Shown piece by piece: positions 44,401-57,870 of a stretch of 64,000 nucleotides of DNA (its first letter is position 1; each line of letters opens with the position of its first letter). Source of the stretch: Pyricularia pennisetigena (Eukaryota; Ascomycota; Sordariomycetes; Magnaporthales; Pyriculariaceae); assembly GCF_004337985.1 (NCBI RefSeq), contig NW_021940922.1, positions 1,209,382 through 1,273,381 of the forward strand, in the 5' to 3' direction. The notes beneath the pieces were generated by a model. The model was not told where the DNA came from. It worked only from the letters and a program-made list of their open reading frames with translations, and searched no databases. The translations under genes and the position numbers were made by a program.

Positions 44401-46960
44401 GGAGGTCGTTCAGTAATTAAAAGCTTTTCCTATTAAATTTGGTCTATAGTCCAATTTATCCGGGGGTTGCTTTTTTTAAGCCAGGGAACTCCTAAAATCA
44501 GATTTTTATTTCCTATTTCCGTAATATCCAAGGTAATTTATTCCTTTCGTTTATTATTTTCCGTTCAAAAATATACCTTTTTTATTTCGATGGTGCCGTT
44601 CCCCTGTAAAACTGCCTTTCCTTTTACGGTTTGCAGTCGGTATAATTTTTTCTTTTATCACCAAAATATCCGTCGTTTTTCACGACTTTTGGGGAAATGT
44701 AGTTGCTTTGTGCTCCGCACTTAAAAAGCGCTCGTATAAATTTCCTATCAAATCGTATATTTAAAAATATATATTCGTGTGCTGCCTTTATAACCTACGC
44801 TATATATAGGGCTTTTTGTTCCGCTTTTGTTACTACCGTTTGGTGCCCTATACCGTTTAGCCATTTTACTTTTTTGGCTTGCTGGATTCGCGTCGTAGGT
44901 CCTTATTCTTCTTATCCCGGGTCGTTTAACTGCTTCTAATTTTAACTTTATCAAATCGGTATTCTGTTGGTGTAAATATCTTTCGTGCGTTTGTAAATAT
45001 TTCGTTGTCCTTTACGTTGGGGTTCCACACGATTTTGGCCATTGGTGCGGGTCTTGGTTATCGTGACTTTATTTCGTGCCATACCTGTATTTTGGCTAAT
45101 ATATGTATTTTATATATATTTCGGGTGCATTCGTACCATGGAAGTTGTTTTTAATTACAATATGCTATAGGGTAATCGTTAAAAAAGGTAAAAATTACCG
45201 CTGGTTCGGTGTTAAATCTTATTTTAATTTCCCAATTGGGTAGTTTAATGGGGGTATATATTTCGTGGATACCTGTTATTTTGCGTCGTCGTGGGAAAGA
45301 ATCGTGGACTATTTTCCTGCTCAAATGTAATCCGCAATTGTCCCGAAAACATTTTGCCCAAAAGATTTTTATATATTTGGGATATTTGGTATCCAAAATT
45401 GGGTGGTCTCCGAAAATTAGATTAATTGGTTTTATGGGATTTTGTATTTGTATTGGAAATAATATTCCGGGGAATCGTATTAATTGGTCGTTTTGGTATA
45501 AATCGATAAATTTCTTTTCGTTTATATAGGGGTTGTTTCTTTTTGCTGCATTATATGGGTTTAAAAGTATAACCTTTTTTCGCTAAATTCACCCTCTAAT
45601 TTGTTATTGGATTCATTTGTTGGGGTTTGTTGAATTATTCGGATGCGGTGGGTTTATTTTAATGGTTTTAATTCTAAATTCTTTAAGGTTTTAACTCCGT
45701 AAACTCGGGTAATTTGGCGTTCTGTCTGCGTAATTATGCTGGTGGTTTAATCTTAATGGGTATGCGGTTTTTCACTGCTAAGGTCCGAGTATTTTTAAAC
45801 TTTTGCGGGTATTATCCTGCGTCCATTTTTACGTTATTATGGGTTATAGAATATTCGTCGTAGCATTTGGTCCAATTTATTAGGTTATATTAATCCGGCT
45901 ATATTTGTTAACAAATGGTGGCGTTCAATTTTCGTGGTTTTTTGGAGTCGGTGGTGTTATTTTGGTGTCCAATTACAAAATCGGGGTGTAAACCTGAAAT
46001 GTTTTTGGGACAAAATTTGGTGATATATCCCGGTTTATTATATTTAAAACATTTACCGCTTTTGGGGTTTTTGCGAAATTTTTAATGCAATATCGCGTTA
46101 AAATCCATTAATCCGTTATATATTGCGTAGGAAATACTATATTGGCGAAGCGGTTTGGGGTATTGGTATTTGCGTCCTATATCGGTTTGTCGCAAAATTA
46201 GGCTTTATACGCTGCGTTTTTCGCGTCGTTCCAGTTTTCGTTAATAAAATCTATTACCGATTTTAACTGCTAAATTTACGTATTCGGCTAAAATGTCGGG
46301 TCGTTCTTTTTTAACAAATTTGTTTTTAACTTTTTTTTTTAAATCCTGTATAAAAGCGTGCTATTAAGGCCTCGGGGCCCCATATTAGTTTGGCGGTAAT
46401 TTGTCGAAATTCGCTGGCATATTTGGATACCGATTTGGTTTGGGTCAGGCGCACTAATTTACGTTTAACCGTGCGTTTTTCGTTTGGGTTACCGAATGCT
46501 CCCCTAAAACATTTTTCGAAATTTTAATAATCGTCGAAAATGCGGTTAATTTTAGCTTTACGGTTTTTTTCCTTATTATAGTCCAAATAGTTCTATAGGG
46601 TGGGTTCGAACTAGGCGAGCGTATCGCCTTTTAATAGCGAGGTTACGTAGGTGACCTTATCCGCGTTATTATCGAAATTATCCTAGTTAAAATAAAAGTA
46701 GGCCCGGGTTCCTGTAAAAAGTTCCTGCAAAATATTTGGGGTGCTATCGTAGAGTAATGGTAAAAGGTATTTAATATAATTCCTATTAGTTCGATTAATT
46801 TATTCGGTTATTCGTTCCTGTAATTATCGGTTTTCCGTTCGGAGCGTCGCAATTATTTGGCGTAAGGCGTTAGTGCTGGCCGGAGCGTTAATGGTAAAGG
46901 GGGTTTAAGGGGTGGTTTTATTGGAAAATATCGTTTCGGCGATACTATTTAATATATTTT
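44401..46960 (-). pseudogene. Ty3 copy 2 gag and protease region, decayed
   Basis: A CCHC zinc knuckle is recognisable near 46070-46010 as KCFKYNKPGYITKFCPKN, where the second Cys and the His have both become Tyr, as RIP would produce. Downstream on the minus strand a retropepsin C-terminal region reads LDITEIGNKNLILGVPWL (about 44545-44490). The rest of gag is too decayed to assign. Confidence 0.65.
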
Positions 46961-46990
46961 AAGGCAAAGTATTGAACAGGAGCAATTGAA

Positions 46991-47456
46991 GTACTACGAT
47001 TAAAGTATCGGGTAACCTGTTTTTAAGGTAAAATATAATCGGTTAAAGCAATTGAGCGTTTTAACTGGGGAATTGGGGTTTTTAATAATTGGGGTAAATT
47101 ATGATCGTTTTTAATAAATATTAAGTCTAATTAAAGTATAAGATTGATTGCTGTTTAGCAATCCCAAAATCGAATTTATTTATATAGTAATAAACATGTC
47201 CTTATATAACTAGGTAATTGTTCCGTGTAAGTAATTATAATTATTCCGGGGTAATTACGGCCAAAGGTGATTATTTTTTTGGTAGTGACCGTGATTACCT
47301 TTTCCTGGTGATCGGGTTAGGGTTCCTTATCTTATTATTACGTGACCCTGTGTGTCCTAGTCCTTGCTTGTGTTTCGAGGTTCCCGCTAATTCCCGCCTG
47401 GGTTCCGACACTCCTCTTTTTGCCCAATAGTGTCGGTGGCAATCCTGGTCGTAACA
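46991..47456 (-). repeat. 5' LTR of Ty3 copy 2
   Basis: About 466 bp. Read on the minus strand it starts TGTTACGACCAGGATTGCC and ends near CCGATACTTTAATCGTAGTA. It aligns with the LTR at 5453-5903. The outer end meets hAT-derived sequence at 47457 without an identifiable duplication. Confidence 0.7.
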
Positions 47457-49115
47457 GCGCCTTACCCGATAAACCTTAACGCTGTGAATGAAAATTTTCC
47501 ACCCTAAACCTAATTAGGTTTAAATTAAACCATATCCCGCCTTTATTCACTTTTTCGCAATTGCCAAAAAGAATTCGGCTTTTGACCCGACCACTTATCC
47601 GCACCAATTCTTTTTTATTTTTATTTTTCGTTATCCATTATTCGCATTATTTATAACCATTTTTCGTTACCATTCTTTTTCTTATTTAAAAATTCATCCC
47701 CAGGCTATTTTCAATTAATTTGGTTAAAATGGCTCCTCGCGCCCCAATACCCCGCTCAATTGCAGGCAAAAAACCTCAAACTTCTCCTCAATTTATATGA
47801 AAAGTTTTAAAAAAGAATATACCAATAGGCAAATAGGGGCAAAATCGCCGGTTTAAACCTAATAGTAGATTTCATCCATTTTCTAATTTATAACTATATA
47901 TTAACTCCATTTTAATAATTGTTTTACGCGAAATTAGGCGGTATTAAATAGCCCCTAAACTATACGTCCCCAAAACTCCTCTCGAACGCTTGGTACGGGA
48001 ACTGGTTCAAAATTATAAATATAGTTTCCGCTTCCAATTAATCGCCTTTATAGCTTTGCAAAAAACAGCAAAATATTTTTTTATTATTTTTTGTATAGGT
48101 AAAAGCTCTTTACTATAACCATCCTATATAACCATTCTAATATTATTTAGCTATTTATTTCTACGTTATCCACGTTCGCCGTATTATTATCCGGTTTAAA
48201 AATGTATATTTCGTTAAATATATTTTAAATATTCTAAATAAATGGATATACCCCCAATATTCCAGGCAAAGGGATTTTCAAATGGCTAGTTACATCCGTA
48301 CTCGCCCTAAAAACAAAAAACTTATATCCCCATTACCCGTCGTTTCGACTTTATTTGGTCCTAATGGTTAAAACCCATTACGCCCTGCATCGAGGTTCCC
48401 AAAAATTTTCAAAATAGCGAAAATTCCGTTATTTCCCAAAATTATAGGTAAAAACCCAGTTAAAATTATTGGCAAAACATTCCCGAAAACTGCTGGAAAA
48501 AGTTTGCCCCAATTAACTATTATTGCAAATTTGTCGTTTTCGTTTTCGTCTGCGGATTCGACTTCCTTTTCGTCTTTGTCTTTTTTACCTGACAATTTAG
48601 GTAAAAATAATTATAAAAACGAAAAGGAAAAACAGGATAAAGAATAGGATGAGAAATAGGACAAAAAACAGGAAAAGCAGCAGGATAACCAGGTTAATTT
48701 CATTAACCCTAACACGGCTATGGAAAATATTAATTAGGTTATATAAAGAATAAAATAATGGGTTTGAAAGGAGGGATGGTTATTTAGGATAATTATTATA
48801 ATTTCCCTTCCATTATATTGCGTTATTTTTAATTTTAATACCTGCTAATCGATAGATATACTAATGGATACACTTTATTTATTAACTATATATCCCAATT
48901 TTAACAAAATCGTTTTCCTTTTACATTGTTATTCTTTTTTAATGGCCCCAGCAGGAAAACCCGCGGGTTACCCAATTTGGGTTGAGCCCGCCAGCCCGCG
49001 GGCCCCCATCTACCCGCCAAAAAAACCCGTGGACCATTAAGGGCCCCCGCCAAGAGCCCATGGGTTGGCGGCTCGGGCTGGGCTAAACCTGTTTTCGGGT
49101 TTTGGTAAGCGTTAC
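47457..49115 (-). mobile_element. End fragment of a hAT element, left arm of a large inverted repeat
   Basis: The segment is the reverse complement of 50193-51902 with RIP-type divergence. It ends at 49115 with the GC-rich subterminal block and a decayed terminus (GGGTTTTGGTAAGCGTTAC versus GGGTTTTGGCAGGCCTTACTG). A 75-codon minus-strand frame at 48595-48368 (KEVESADENENDKFAIIV) recurs in the other arm, a decayed accessory reading frame of the element. Confidence 0.75.
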
Positions 49116-49686
49116 GTAAAAATATAAAAGCGTTTCAATTATTAATTATATACAAATTAATATATACCTTACTTATCCGCTTATTTAACGGCTTATATAA
49201 GCAGAAAAATATACCAAAACTCGATAAACCGTTACTTATACGTATCCCACCGTCCATGTGCAAAAAGCTTGAAATTTGGTCAAAAAATAAAAATAATATA
49301 AAAAGAAATCTTAAATCGAAATTAAATCGAAAGAATAGTACCGCCATGAGCGGATTAAGGGCAGGGCCTAGCGAATTCGCCCAATTGTACATATAAAAAC
49401 ATAAATCAAATCGTTGTTCATAGCGGTACTAAATTCTATCTTTAACGTACAAACCGCTTATTTTTACGATTTCAACTTTTTTTTTTTTTTAACGGAGTGT
49501 TGGTCGCCGAATTGACGAAAATACCGCCATGAGCGGCGAAATTCGACAAGTTGTCCTCAGACTAGAACGAGTGCGATCGTTGGGTGGACCTGCCCCACAG
49601 GTACAACCAATGCCGCAATTGAGCCATGAAGTGGAACGAAGTGGATCAATCGCGGAGCGTTTGTTCCAGGAAGAGCCCTGAGACTA
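49116..49686 (-). mobile_element. REP-M right-end fragment
   Basis: Internal family blocks (TAAAAATATAAAAGCG, CTTATCCGCTTATTTAACGG, ACCGCCATGAGCGG) lead to the terminus GAGCCCTGAGACTA at 49686. The left half is missing where the hAT fragment begins. Confidence 0.7.
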
Positions 49687-49941
49687 TAGTCTGAGCACTG
49701 AGACAAATGTGAAAACAGGCTTTGCATACAAACAGCAGCCGGATATAAATCGCAGAGGTAAGACAATCTATATTAGGTTTATTCAAAATGAAAAGGGAAG
49801 AAAATTATTCCAGCTGTAAATATAACCGGTTATAATACCATGAGTATAATTTTCAGTAGCTTGATGTGCACGGCGTACAGTAGAGTATTATTTATTGGAA
49901 GGAACCACTAACACGGCCTCGATTGACTAAGGTTTGCAAAA

Positions 49942-50178
49942 GTGGCCATGGTTTTGAAAAAGGAGAAAAAAAACAACTTTTATTTATGCAGGAAATGCTT
50001 CAAGTTCTACCCGGTGAGCAAAGCGCCTAGTATCTATTGGTCGAAAGTTACCGAGCAAACCTGTATGCAAAACACTAATACCAGGAAGAATAGCCTATTT
50101 AAACTTAACCAATTGTCCTTCTGTCCTTCTGGGCATTTATTTTGCTATACGGTTCAGCAACACGTGTGTGCAGAGTGA
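49942..50178 (+). CDS. Unassigned 78-codon open frame in a short non-repetitive island
   Basis: The frame starts at ATG 49942 (MAMVLKKEKKNNFYLCRKCFKFYPV) and ends TGA 50178. LCRKCFKFYPVSK and a later FCPSGHLFC resemble the Cys-pair segments of small zinc-binding modules in some fungal F-box-type proteins, but the match is weak. The surrounding 49705-50192 shows no match to the repeats in this window and little RIP-type bias, so it may be a fragment of a host gene caught between transposons. Function unknown. Confidence 0.25.
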   Translation: MAMVLKKEKKNNFYLCRKCFKFYPVSKAPSIYWSKVTEQTCMQNTNTRKNSLFKLNQLSFCPSGHLFCYTVQQHVCAE

Positions 50179-52287
50179 TTATTCGTTGTCTTCAGTAAGG
50201 CCTGCCAAAACCCGAAAACAGGTTTAGCCTAGCCCGGCCCGCCAACCCATGGGCTCTTGGCGGGGGCCCGTAATGGCCCACGGGTTTTCTTGGCGGGTAG
50301 ATGGGGGCCCGCAGGCTGGCGGGCTAAACCCGAATTGGGTAGCCCGCGGGTTTTCGTGCTGGGGCCATTAAAAAGGAACAACAATGCAAAAAGAAAACGA
50401 ATTTGTTAAAATTGGGATAAATAATTAATAAATAAAATGTATCCATTAGTGTAACCATCGATTAGCAGGTATTAAAACTAAAAACAACGCAATATAATGG
50501 AAAGGAGATTATCGTAACGATTTTGAGTAACTATCCCTCCTTTTAAACCCATTGTTTTATTTTTTACAAAATTCAATTAGTATTTTCCATATCCGTGTTA
50601 AGGTTAATAAAATTAACTTGGTTATCCTGCTGCTTTTCCTGTTTTTGATCCTATTTGTTATCCTGTTTTTTATCCAGTCCTTTATCCAGTTTTTCATCAT
50701 GTTCTTCCTCCTCGTTTTTATAGTTATTTTCACCTGTATTATCAGGTAAAAAAAATAAAAACGAAAAGGAAGTCAAATCCGCAGATGAAAACGAAAACGA
50801 CGAATCTGTAATAATAGTTAATTGCGGCAAACTTTTTCCAACAGTTTTGGGGAATGTTTTGCCAGTAGTTTTACCAGGTTTTTTACCTGCAGGTTTGGCA
50901 GGTGACGGAGTTTTCGCTATTTTGGAAACTTTTGGGAATTTCGATATAAGGCGTAATGGGTTTTAACCATTAGGACCAAATAAGATCGAAGCGACGGGTA
51001 ATAGGGATATAAATTTTTCATTTTCAGGGCCAATGCGGAAATAACCAGCCGTTTGAAAATCCCTTTGGTTGGAATATTGGGGGTATATCCATTTACTTAT
51101 AATGTTTAAGATATATTTAACGAACTGTATATTTTTGATTTGGATAATAATACGGCGAGCGTGGATAGCGTAAAAACTGGGAGTTAAATAATATTAAAAT
51201 AATTATATAAATTGGTTATAATAAAGGGTTTTTACCTGGAAAAAAATGATAAAAAAATATTTTGCTGCTTTTTGCAAAACTATAAAAACGATTAATTGGA
51301 AGCGAAAACCATGTTTGGAATTTTAAACCATTTCCCATACCAGGCGTCGGAAAGAATTTTAGGGACGAATAGTTTGGGGGTTTTTTGGTACCGCCTAATT
51401 TCGCGTAAAACAATTATTAAAATGGAGTTAATATATAATTATAAAATAGAGAATGCATAAAATTTATTACCAGGTTTAAACCGGCGATTTTCCCCCTGTT
51501 TACCCATTCGTATGTTTTTTTTAAAAACTTTTTATGTAAATTGAGGAAAGGTTTAAGGTTTCGTAGATTAAGGAGAGGTTTAAGGTTTTTTACCTCCAGT
51601 CGAATGGGGAATTTGGGCGCGAGGAACCATTTTGACCAAATTAATTGAAAATAACCTGGCGATAAATATCTTAATAAAAACAACAATGGTAACGAAAAAT
51701 GGTTACAGGTCATGCGAATCGTGGATAGCGAGAAATAAAAACAAAAAGAAATTGGGGCGGATAAGTGGTCGGGTTAAAAGCCGAATGTTTTTTGGCAATT
51801 GCGAAAAAGTGAATAAAGGCGGGGTGTGGTTTAATTTAAACCTGATTAGGTTTAGCGTGGAAAATTTTCATTAACGGCCCTAAACCTAATTGGGTAAGGC
51901 GCAAATAAATTGAAGGTGGGGTAACCAAATTAGGAATCCTAACGCAAAATTTTTTTCTTTTGTCAAATTTGTCAAATTGATCAAATTTATCAAATTTATC
52001 AAAACAACAAAAATTTGAATTTTAACCAAAATTTTCAATTTCAAATTTTAATCACAACTTCGCTATATTTGGAACAATTAATCATTTTTAAATATTGTTA
52101 TTATTTGCAAATATGGGTAAACATTTTTATTTTAAAGAATATATTTCAATTTTCATTTCAAAATTAACAATTTTCAGCCCGCAAACGCAAAAACGACGAG
52201 TAAATAGGATAAAAAACCTACAAATCGCGCGATCGCAACAAAAGGTTAAAAACGCAAGCAGAAAAGGGCGACGAATGTAAACTAATC

Positions 52288-52924
52288 ATGGACCTCGAAC
52301 GCAAACGTTTCAATACCGCATTGTTTCGTCAAAAGTCCAAACTGCGGAACGAATACAAATACTTTACGTCCACTAAATTCGTACGAAAGCAAATGGAAAA
52401 TAAATTTAAAGCTGATTTTATTACCAAAAAGTGAATAATTATCATATATAACCTTTTTTCATACCAAAATAACGTGCTAACCATCAAATATAACCATCCA
52501 GGAAACTTTAAAACTAATATTGGAAAAACCTGCAATCCAAATTCGGTTTAAAATCCCGCACCCCTGCCCCAATCGACGACGAAAATTGGGAAAATGTGGA
52601 CGATTTGATAATTTAGAGAATATTTTTGAAACGTTTTTTCAAATTCCCATTAAAAAGGCCGAATTTAAAACGCAAAAATGGGAAAAAATGGTTACTGTAT
52701 TATTATATAAACAATATACCCACCAAAGTAAAACCAGTCAATTTATCCGCCAAATTTTCCACAAGTTTGGAAGAAGTATTTCACCTGAAAATCCTTTTAA
52801 ATTTGGTTATATAATGCGCCAGATCCGCCATAAAGCCGCGCATTCTGGTAAAACGGCCAATTTAAATCAAGTCAAAATAGCTGAATTGGTGAATTATAAA
52901 TGGTTATATAGGATGGTTACTTAA
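52288..52924 (+). pseudogene. Accessory reading frame of the hAT element, unassigned
   Basis: Two partly open blocks are seen. MDLERKRFNTALFRQ starts at 52288. It is followed by an intron-like gap (GTGAATAATT at 52431 to CATCCAG at 52501 with a GCTAAC branch site), then a block running to 52924 with KWEKMVTVLLYKQYT and FIRQIFHKFGRSI. Frame is not kept cleanly across the gap. I do not recognise the family. Confidence 0.3.
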
Positions 52925-54778
52925 ATATACGGTTAACAATTTTAAATATTGCGTAATTTATTTTACTATACAATATATTAATGCTGGCACTCCCTGGCAG
53001 CCCATCTGGTTACCAAGGTGTATCATTGCGCAAAAACCACTGCGATTTATAATTTTAATATTAGCAAAATATACCAATTGTTTAAAGTTAAAATAAAGTA
53101 AATTTTACGAATTTTAATTTCCGAAATAAAATAACTGCTAATTATTTTTACAGGGCGATTTATTTTACGCCTATATAGTCCCTTACTTCGGCTGAAGCAA
53201 CTTTTTTACGCGTTTTTATTTGTTTTGGCGTACCCTAACCTTTCATTGTAAATTATAATTACATTAAAGCGACCGCCCTATTCCGCGCTTAAAAATCGTA
53301 TCAGGTTTTTAATCGCGAAACATTTGTCCAGCGCATTTGTGTTAAACAGGCCCCCTATAAAGCTTATACAAATATGTTAAACAAATCCATTCGCACCATT
53401 TGCCGAATGGTAATTTAGGAAAATATAAATAAATAGGTTATACTCCCATTTACTGCGAATAATTGGGTTGGGGTGCTTAATTACCCAAAAGCACCTAAAC
53501 GTTAAATAAAAAGGTTATAGGTGCTGGTTAGAAAACCAATTTACAGTGAAATGCCTAAAGAATTTAAGGGGGATTTTTTACCTGCTATTTAATTTAAATA
53601 CGCGGAATAACTGCCAATTTTATTTATATATTTTGCGGTGGTTTCAGCAATTAAAACTTCTAATTGCGTAAACTTTATTTACACTTAATTAGCGTACTAA
53701 ACTTCCAATTAAATAGAAACAAAATTCAAAAAAATATTTTCAAACGGTTAATTGAATTTTATATTTTAATATTTTAAGAAAAATCTTATAACCCACTGCT
53801 GTTTACACTAACCGAACCCACTATATATTTTTCGTCGATATTGTAACCCGTTTCATATGGTTACCAGCAAGGTTTAAATCAGTAAATAATTGTACCAAAA
53901 ACATTTCCGCCGTTTTTTGCAATACCATTAAAGCCTTTTTTTATATTTGCAATGTAAATTAAGACGCAACTGTAAATATTACATCTTTAACTTACCGCTG
54001 TAAAACGATTTTGGGGATTAAGAGGTTTGTACAAAATTGCAGTGGGCGGGTTTCCTTTGACGCAATTACTATAAACAGTTATTGAAATATAACCATCCAA
54101 TATAACCAGTTATATTTTTTACTCTCAAGTTTAAACCGTTTTGCACGATTATTCTTTTGTTATCCATTATTTTGTACCCGTGTGTTTACTATTCCTGTAT
54201 TTCAATTTGGTGGTTTGCCCCCAGTTGTCTTTTTTGCGGTTTTTTTAATTTTCCCTCGTTTTTTTTGTAAATTATTTTTGAAGTGAATAATAGGTGAGGG
54301 TGTTTCTGGAATATCCCGTAATCCTGAGGGTGACTCGGGGTTTATTTGCTCAAAATAATGTAAAGGTACGGAATGGGTTCGACGTGAATTAACCGGAGAT
54401 TTACAAATTGTTAATTTAAATATCCGATAATTAAAAAAAAAACATGTTTATTCATTATATAGCAGTATTTGGTTTGATTTGGGAGAATTAGGAATTTGTC
54501 GACGATTTTTTGTTTTGTTTTTGCCATATTTGTGGAGGTAAAACCTGGCGACAAATAATGATGCAAAAAAGAAAAAAAACAATTAAGCAGTACAAATTTT
54601 TAATCTTAACAAATTTCCAATATAAAATTTAACCGATGTTTCCCCGTTATCGATTATTAAAAGTTCCACTGTTTAATAAAGCGGATAAATTAAATACAAT
54701 CCCACTTTATCCTGAATTTCAAAACAATAACGAAATAAAAATCTCCTCTTTTTTTAAACCTTTAACCACATTATAGTA
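52925..54778. other. AT-rich hAT internal DNA without a recognisable gene
   Basis: Stops occur in all frames. Near 52981-53035 a less biased stretch (CTGGCACTCCCTGGCAGCCC) stands out but encodes nothing I can identify. Confidence 0.4.
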
Positions 54779-55069
54779 ATGGATACCGCATCGCCAATTC
54801 CGGAAATTTCAATCGAAAAACTGGTATCTCCTGATATTAAAATTGTAAACGATTTTCGTGATAATTTTTCTAATATATGTACACCCGTTCCACGTTTATT
54901 TGACGTTAATTCGCACGATTAAAATTTTCCTTTTAAGTTAAATTAGGAGGTTAAAACCGAATTTATTGCGGTATTTGCAAATAACCAAAACACAGGTTGC
55001 AATAATCCTGTTTTATACGGCGGGAAAAAGGATGCGTATTATATATACACATTTAAATTATGGGACAGT

Positions 55070-55730
55070 TGTGAGGAGGTTACGAGATAGAATAAGCTTA
55101 ATCTTGAACGCGGGCAAAAGTGGATCACGTATAAGGCTGATGGAACGTTGAAATGGCAGATAACCGTCTGCTAGCGGGTAATAGAGATAACATATTGTTG
55201 CACAATCGATTCGTTGAATCGTTGAATCGATGAAGGTATAAAGGTGATAAATCTAAGGCTAAGTTTTGAATTACGTGTTCGAATCCATAGGTGCAGATCT
55301 TCGATCCGGATGTCCGGAATGCGGGGTCACGTCACATTACTTGGCCTTATTCATGTGACTAACCTGCCGACCTATTGAGCCTAACGGCCCATTGAGCCTA
55401 ACGGCCTATTGTGCTTATGCATGCACAGAAAATCTGCGACCACAACGGGATTCGAACCCACGCACTTCAACAACGTATATATAATATAGATTATGGTACG
55501 TGCATTATCCCACTAAGCTAGATTATATATGAGGTATTTGTTTTGTTGTTGAAACTATGAACAAAGACGTAATATATAAAGCTTTGTGTGTATAATAAAC
55601 GCGTATACGTTTTATTTGTTATTTGTTTGTTTATTCGATGCAGGGTGAGTAATAAGATTAGACCGTGCTAGCCGTTATAAGATAATGCAGGGTAGCTAAT
55701 ATAATTAGCCCTGCGCTAGCCATGTTCACA
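55070..55730 (-). repeat. tRNA-bearing solo-LTR-like element, copy 5
   Basis: 661 bp, TGTGAGGAGG/..CATGTTCACA. The target duplication is ACAGT (55065-55069) versus ACAAT (55731-55735), differing by one G-to-A. The tRNA-like module (reverse strand, B box near 55449-55459) is intact. Inserted in the hAT transposase gene. Confidence 0.87.
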
Positions 55731-57870
55731 ACAATTTCCTCGATTTATTCGTTTTTAGATTTTGGTTTCGACGTTAGTAACCGATAAATAATAAAGTCGA
55801 TTTAACCGTTAAAGGGTTTCAAAAACCTAAATTGGCGGAAATCTGGCAATATTACCGTTAGGGTTTTTTTCGAGAAAACGGCGAACCATATTTAATTTGC
55901 AAAAAATGTTTGCAAATATTGAAACATCCACAATTTAGTGAAAAAACCAGCATAATGGAACCAGTACCCTTACACGGTATCGAAATACAATTATTTATGT
56001 TTAAAACGAATTCGGATTATAAAATGATTTACCTAACCCCAATTCAATTCCTACGGATTTTCATGTGGTAGACTTTTTCCATTTATAAACGAAATGTAAC
56101 CATCCATGTAGCCGTTTTATGTTATTATTTATATATTTGCAAAAACTAATATGCAATTGCATTCTTTAGACGAAAAGAATCCACAAATATATAAAAAACG
56201 AAGTCGAGGAATTATACGTCCGATTTTCCATTTTATTACGAAAAAGATTTAATATTGTACAAAATTCGGAATTTAAAATGTTTGTACAAACCCGAGACGA
56301 TCGATGGAGGGTTCCATCGCCACAAACCCTCGCCAAAAGGTGCAAAAATATATCCGAAAATATTATTGCCCAAAATTTAATAAATATCCCCAAAAAAGGT
56401 AAATCTTTTTGGTTGTGGACGGATGGACAAGCCCCGGTTTAAAACACGTTTTTGGGGGTATTATGGCCGCTAATATCGACAGTAATTGGGTCCGTCGGTA
56501 TATTATTTTGGATTTTACTGCGAATAACGCCAGCAAAACGAGGGAAAAACTGGTAAAGCTTACCGTTTAAACTATTTTTAAATATAAACTGGGCAAAATA
56601 TTGGTTATTATAGTTAATTATATTTCCAATTTCCGTACCGGGGATATTGTTACGGAAATTCGAAAAAATATTCCCTAACCACAAATACAATCCAATATTT
56701 TACAAATCCCTTATATGGCTTACGTTTTACAACTAATAAAAGGGGCTGTATATTAAAGTTTTTATATTCCTAAAGCAGGTTTCCGCGCATTTTTGGTTAA
56801 TTCCAACGATAAGGAATATTTGGCGATTAATCATTTGGAGGAATTTGAAACATGGGCTATATCTCCAAAATATATTATCGCCCTAATAAGTGTTTAATTT
56901 TATCAAAAAATTTGAAATTTAATTATTTAATATATTATTTTTTATATTAATACGTTATTTGGCGGTTTTACTGCACCAAACCCCCAAACGTGCCGAATCT
57001 TTTTGCAATTTGGAACGAACTATTGGCGCATCTGGCGTTAAAGGACCCCGTCTTTTAATTAAAAATATATAAACGAAATAGAGTTTAACTATTTCGGTTA
57101 TTGCGCGTGCGTTTTAACTGCGTAAAACCATCGAATTATTTATTGAACAATACTTTGTGTTAATAAAGGGCCAGGATAACCGGGCGAATTCGATTTTATT
57201 CAAATTTCGATCATTTGCAAAAAGTTGGACGATTTTTAAATCTTTTTTAGCAACAATTAAAACTATCGCGGCTTTTATTAATGTTTTTGGCGCCAATAAA
57301 ATGGAAATAACTGCGTACGTTTTATTTGGGTTGGGAATTATTGGAACTACTTTTACCAATTTCGAATCAAAATTTCAGGGAAAAGCCCAAGAATATGCAC
57401 AAACGGGATGGTATACCAATTTAAAAAACGCAGTTCGTATTGCACGAACAAAATTGGACAAATATATCGACCTAATTTAGCGTTAAAAAATTGAAAAAAT
57501 ATATTTTGTAACGGTTATTTCAATCCCACTTACGCGGACGGATTTTAAAAACAGCAGGCTCCGATATTACGCAAAACATACCAACCAAAAAATGGAAAAT
57601 TTAATTAACCGAGGCATTAATCGTTTGGCCGAATTATATTCGTAAAGGAAAAATCCAAATTTCCACCCCAAAACAAAATCAATTTACCCGGAAACGGATC
57701 CAATTTTGTTTACTTTATAGCGGAAACCGAATCCAAAAAAACGTAAACATGTTCCCAGCCAAAGTTCAAATCCAATAACCAAACCATGTTCCATCGATCG
57801 TTCTGTTGAAGAAAATATCCGGTTAAAAATTAAAATATTCCGTATTCAAGGTTCGTTATTTTCAAATTAT

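Larger units (their letters stand above)
39492..47456 (-). mobile_element. Ty3/gypsy chromodomain retrotransposon, copy 2, RIP-decayed
   Basis: This minus-strand copy of the family at 1-5903 includes gag and protease regions missing there. Its 5' LTR is at 46991-47456. Its 3' LTR is cut to a remnant (39501-39529 plus 35741-35763) by the REP-M insertion. Two solo LTRs (40633-41189, 42364-42917) are nested inside. At 47456 it abuts hAT-derived sequence. Confidence 0.82.

Noticed and set aside
52981..53035. Less AT-biased stretch encoding LALPGSPSGYQGVSLRK
   Set aside because: It looks vaguely familiar from other fungal repeats, but I cannot name a family, and the open stretch is under 25 codons.
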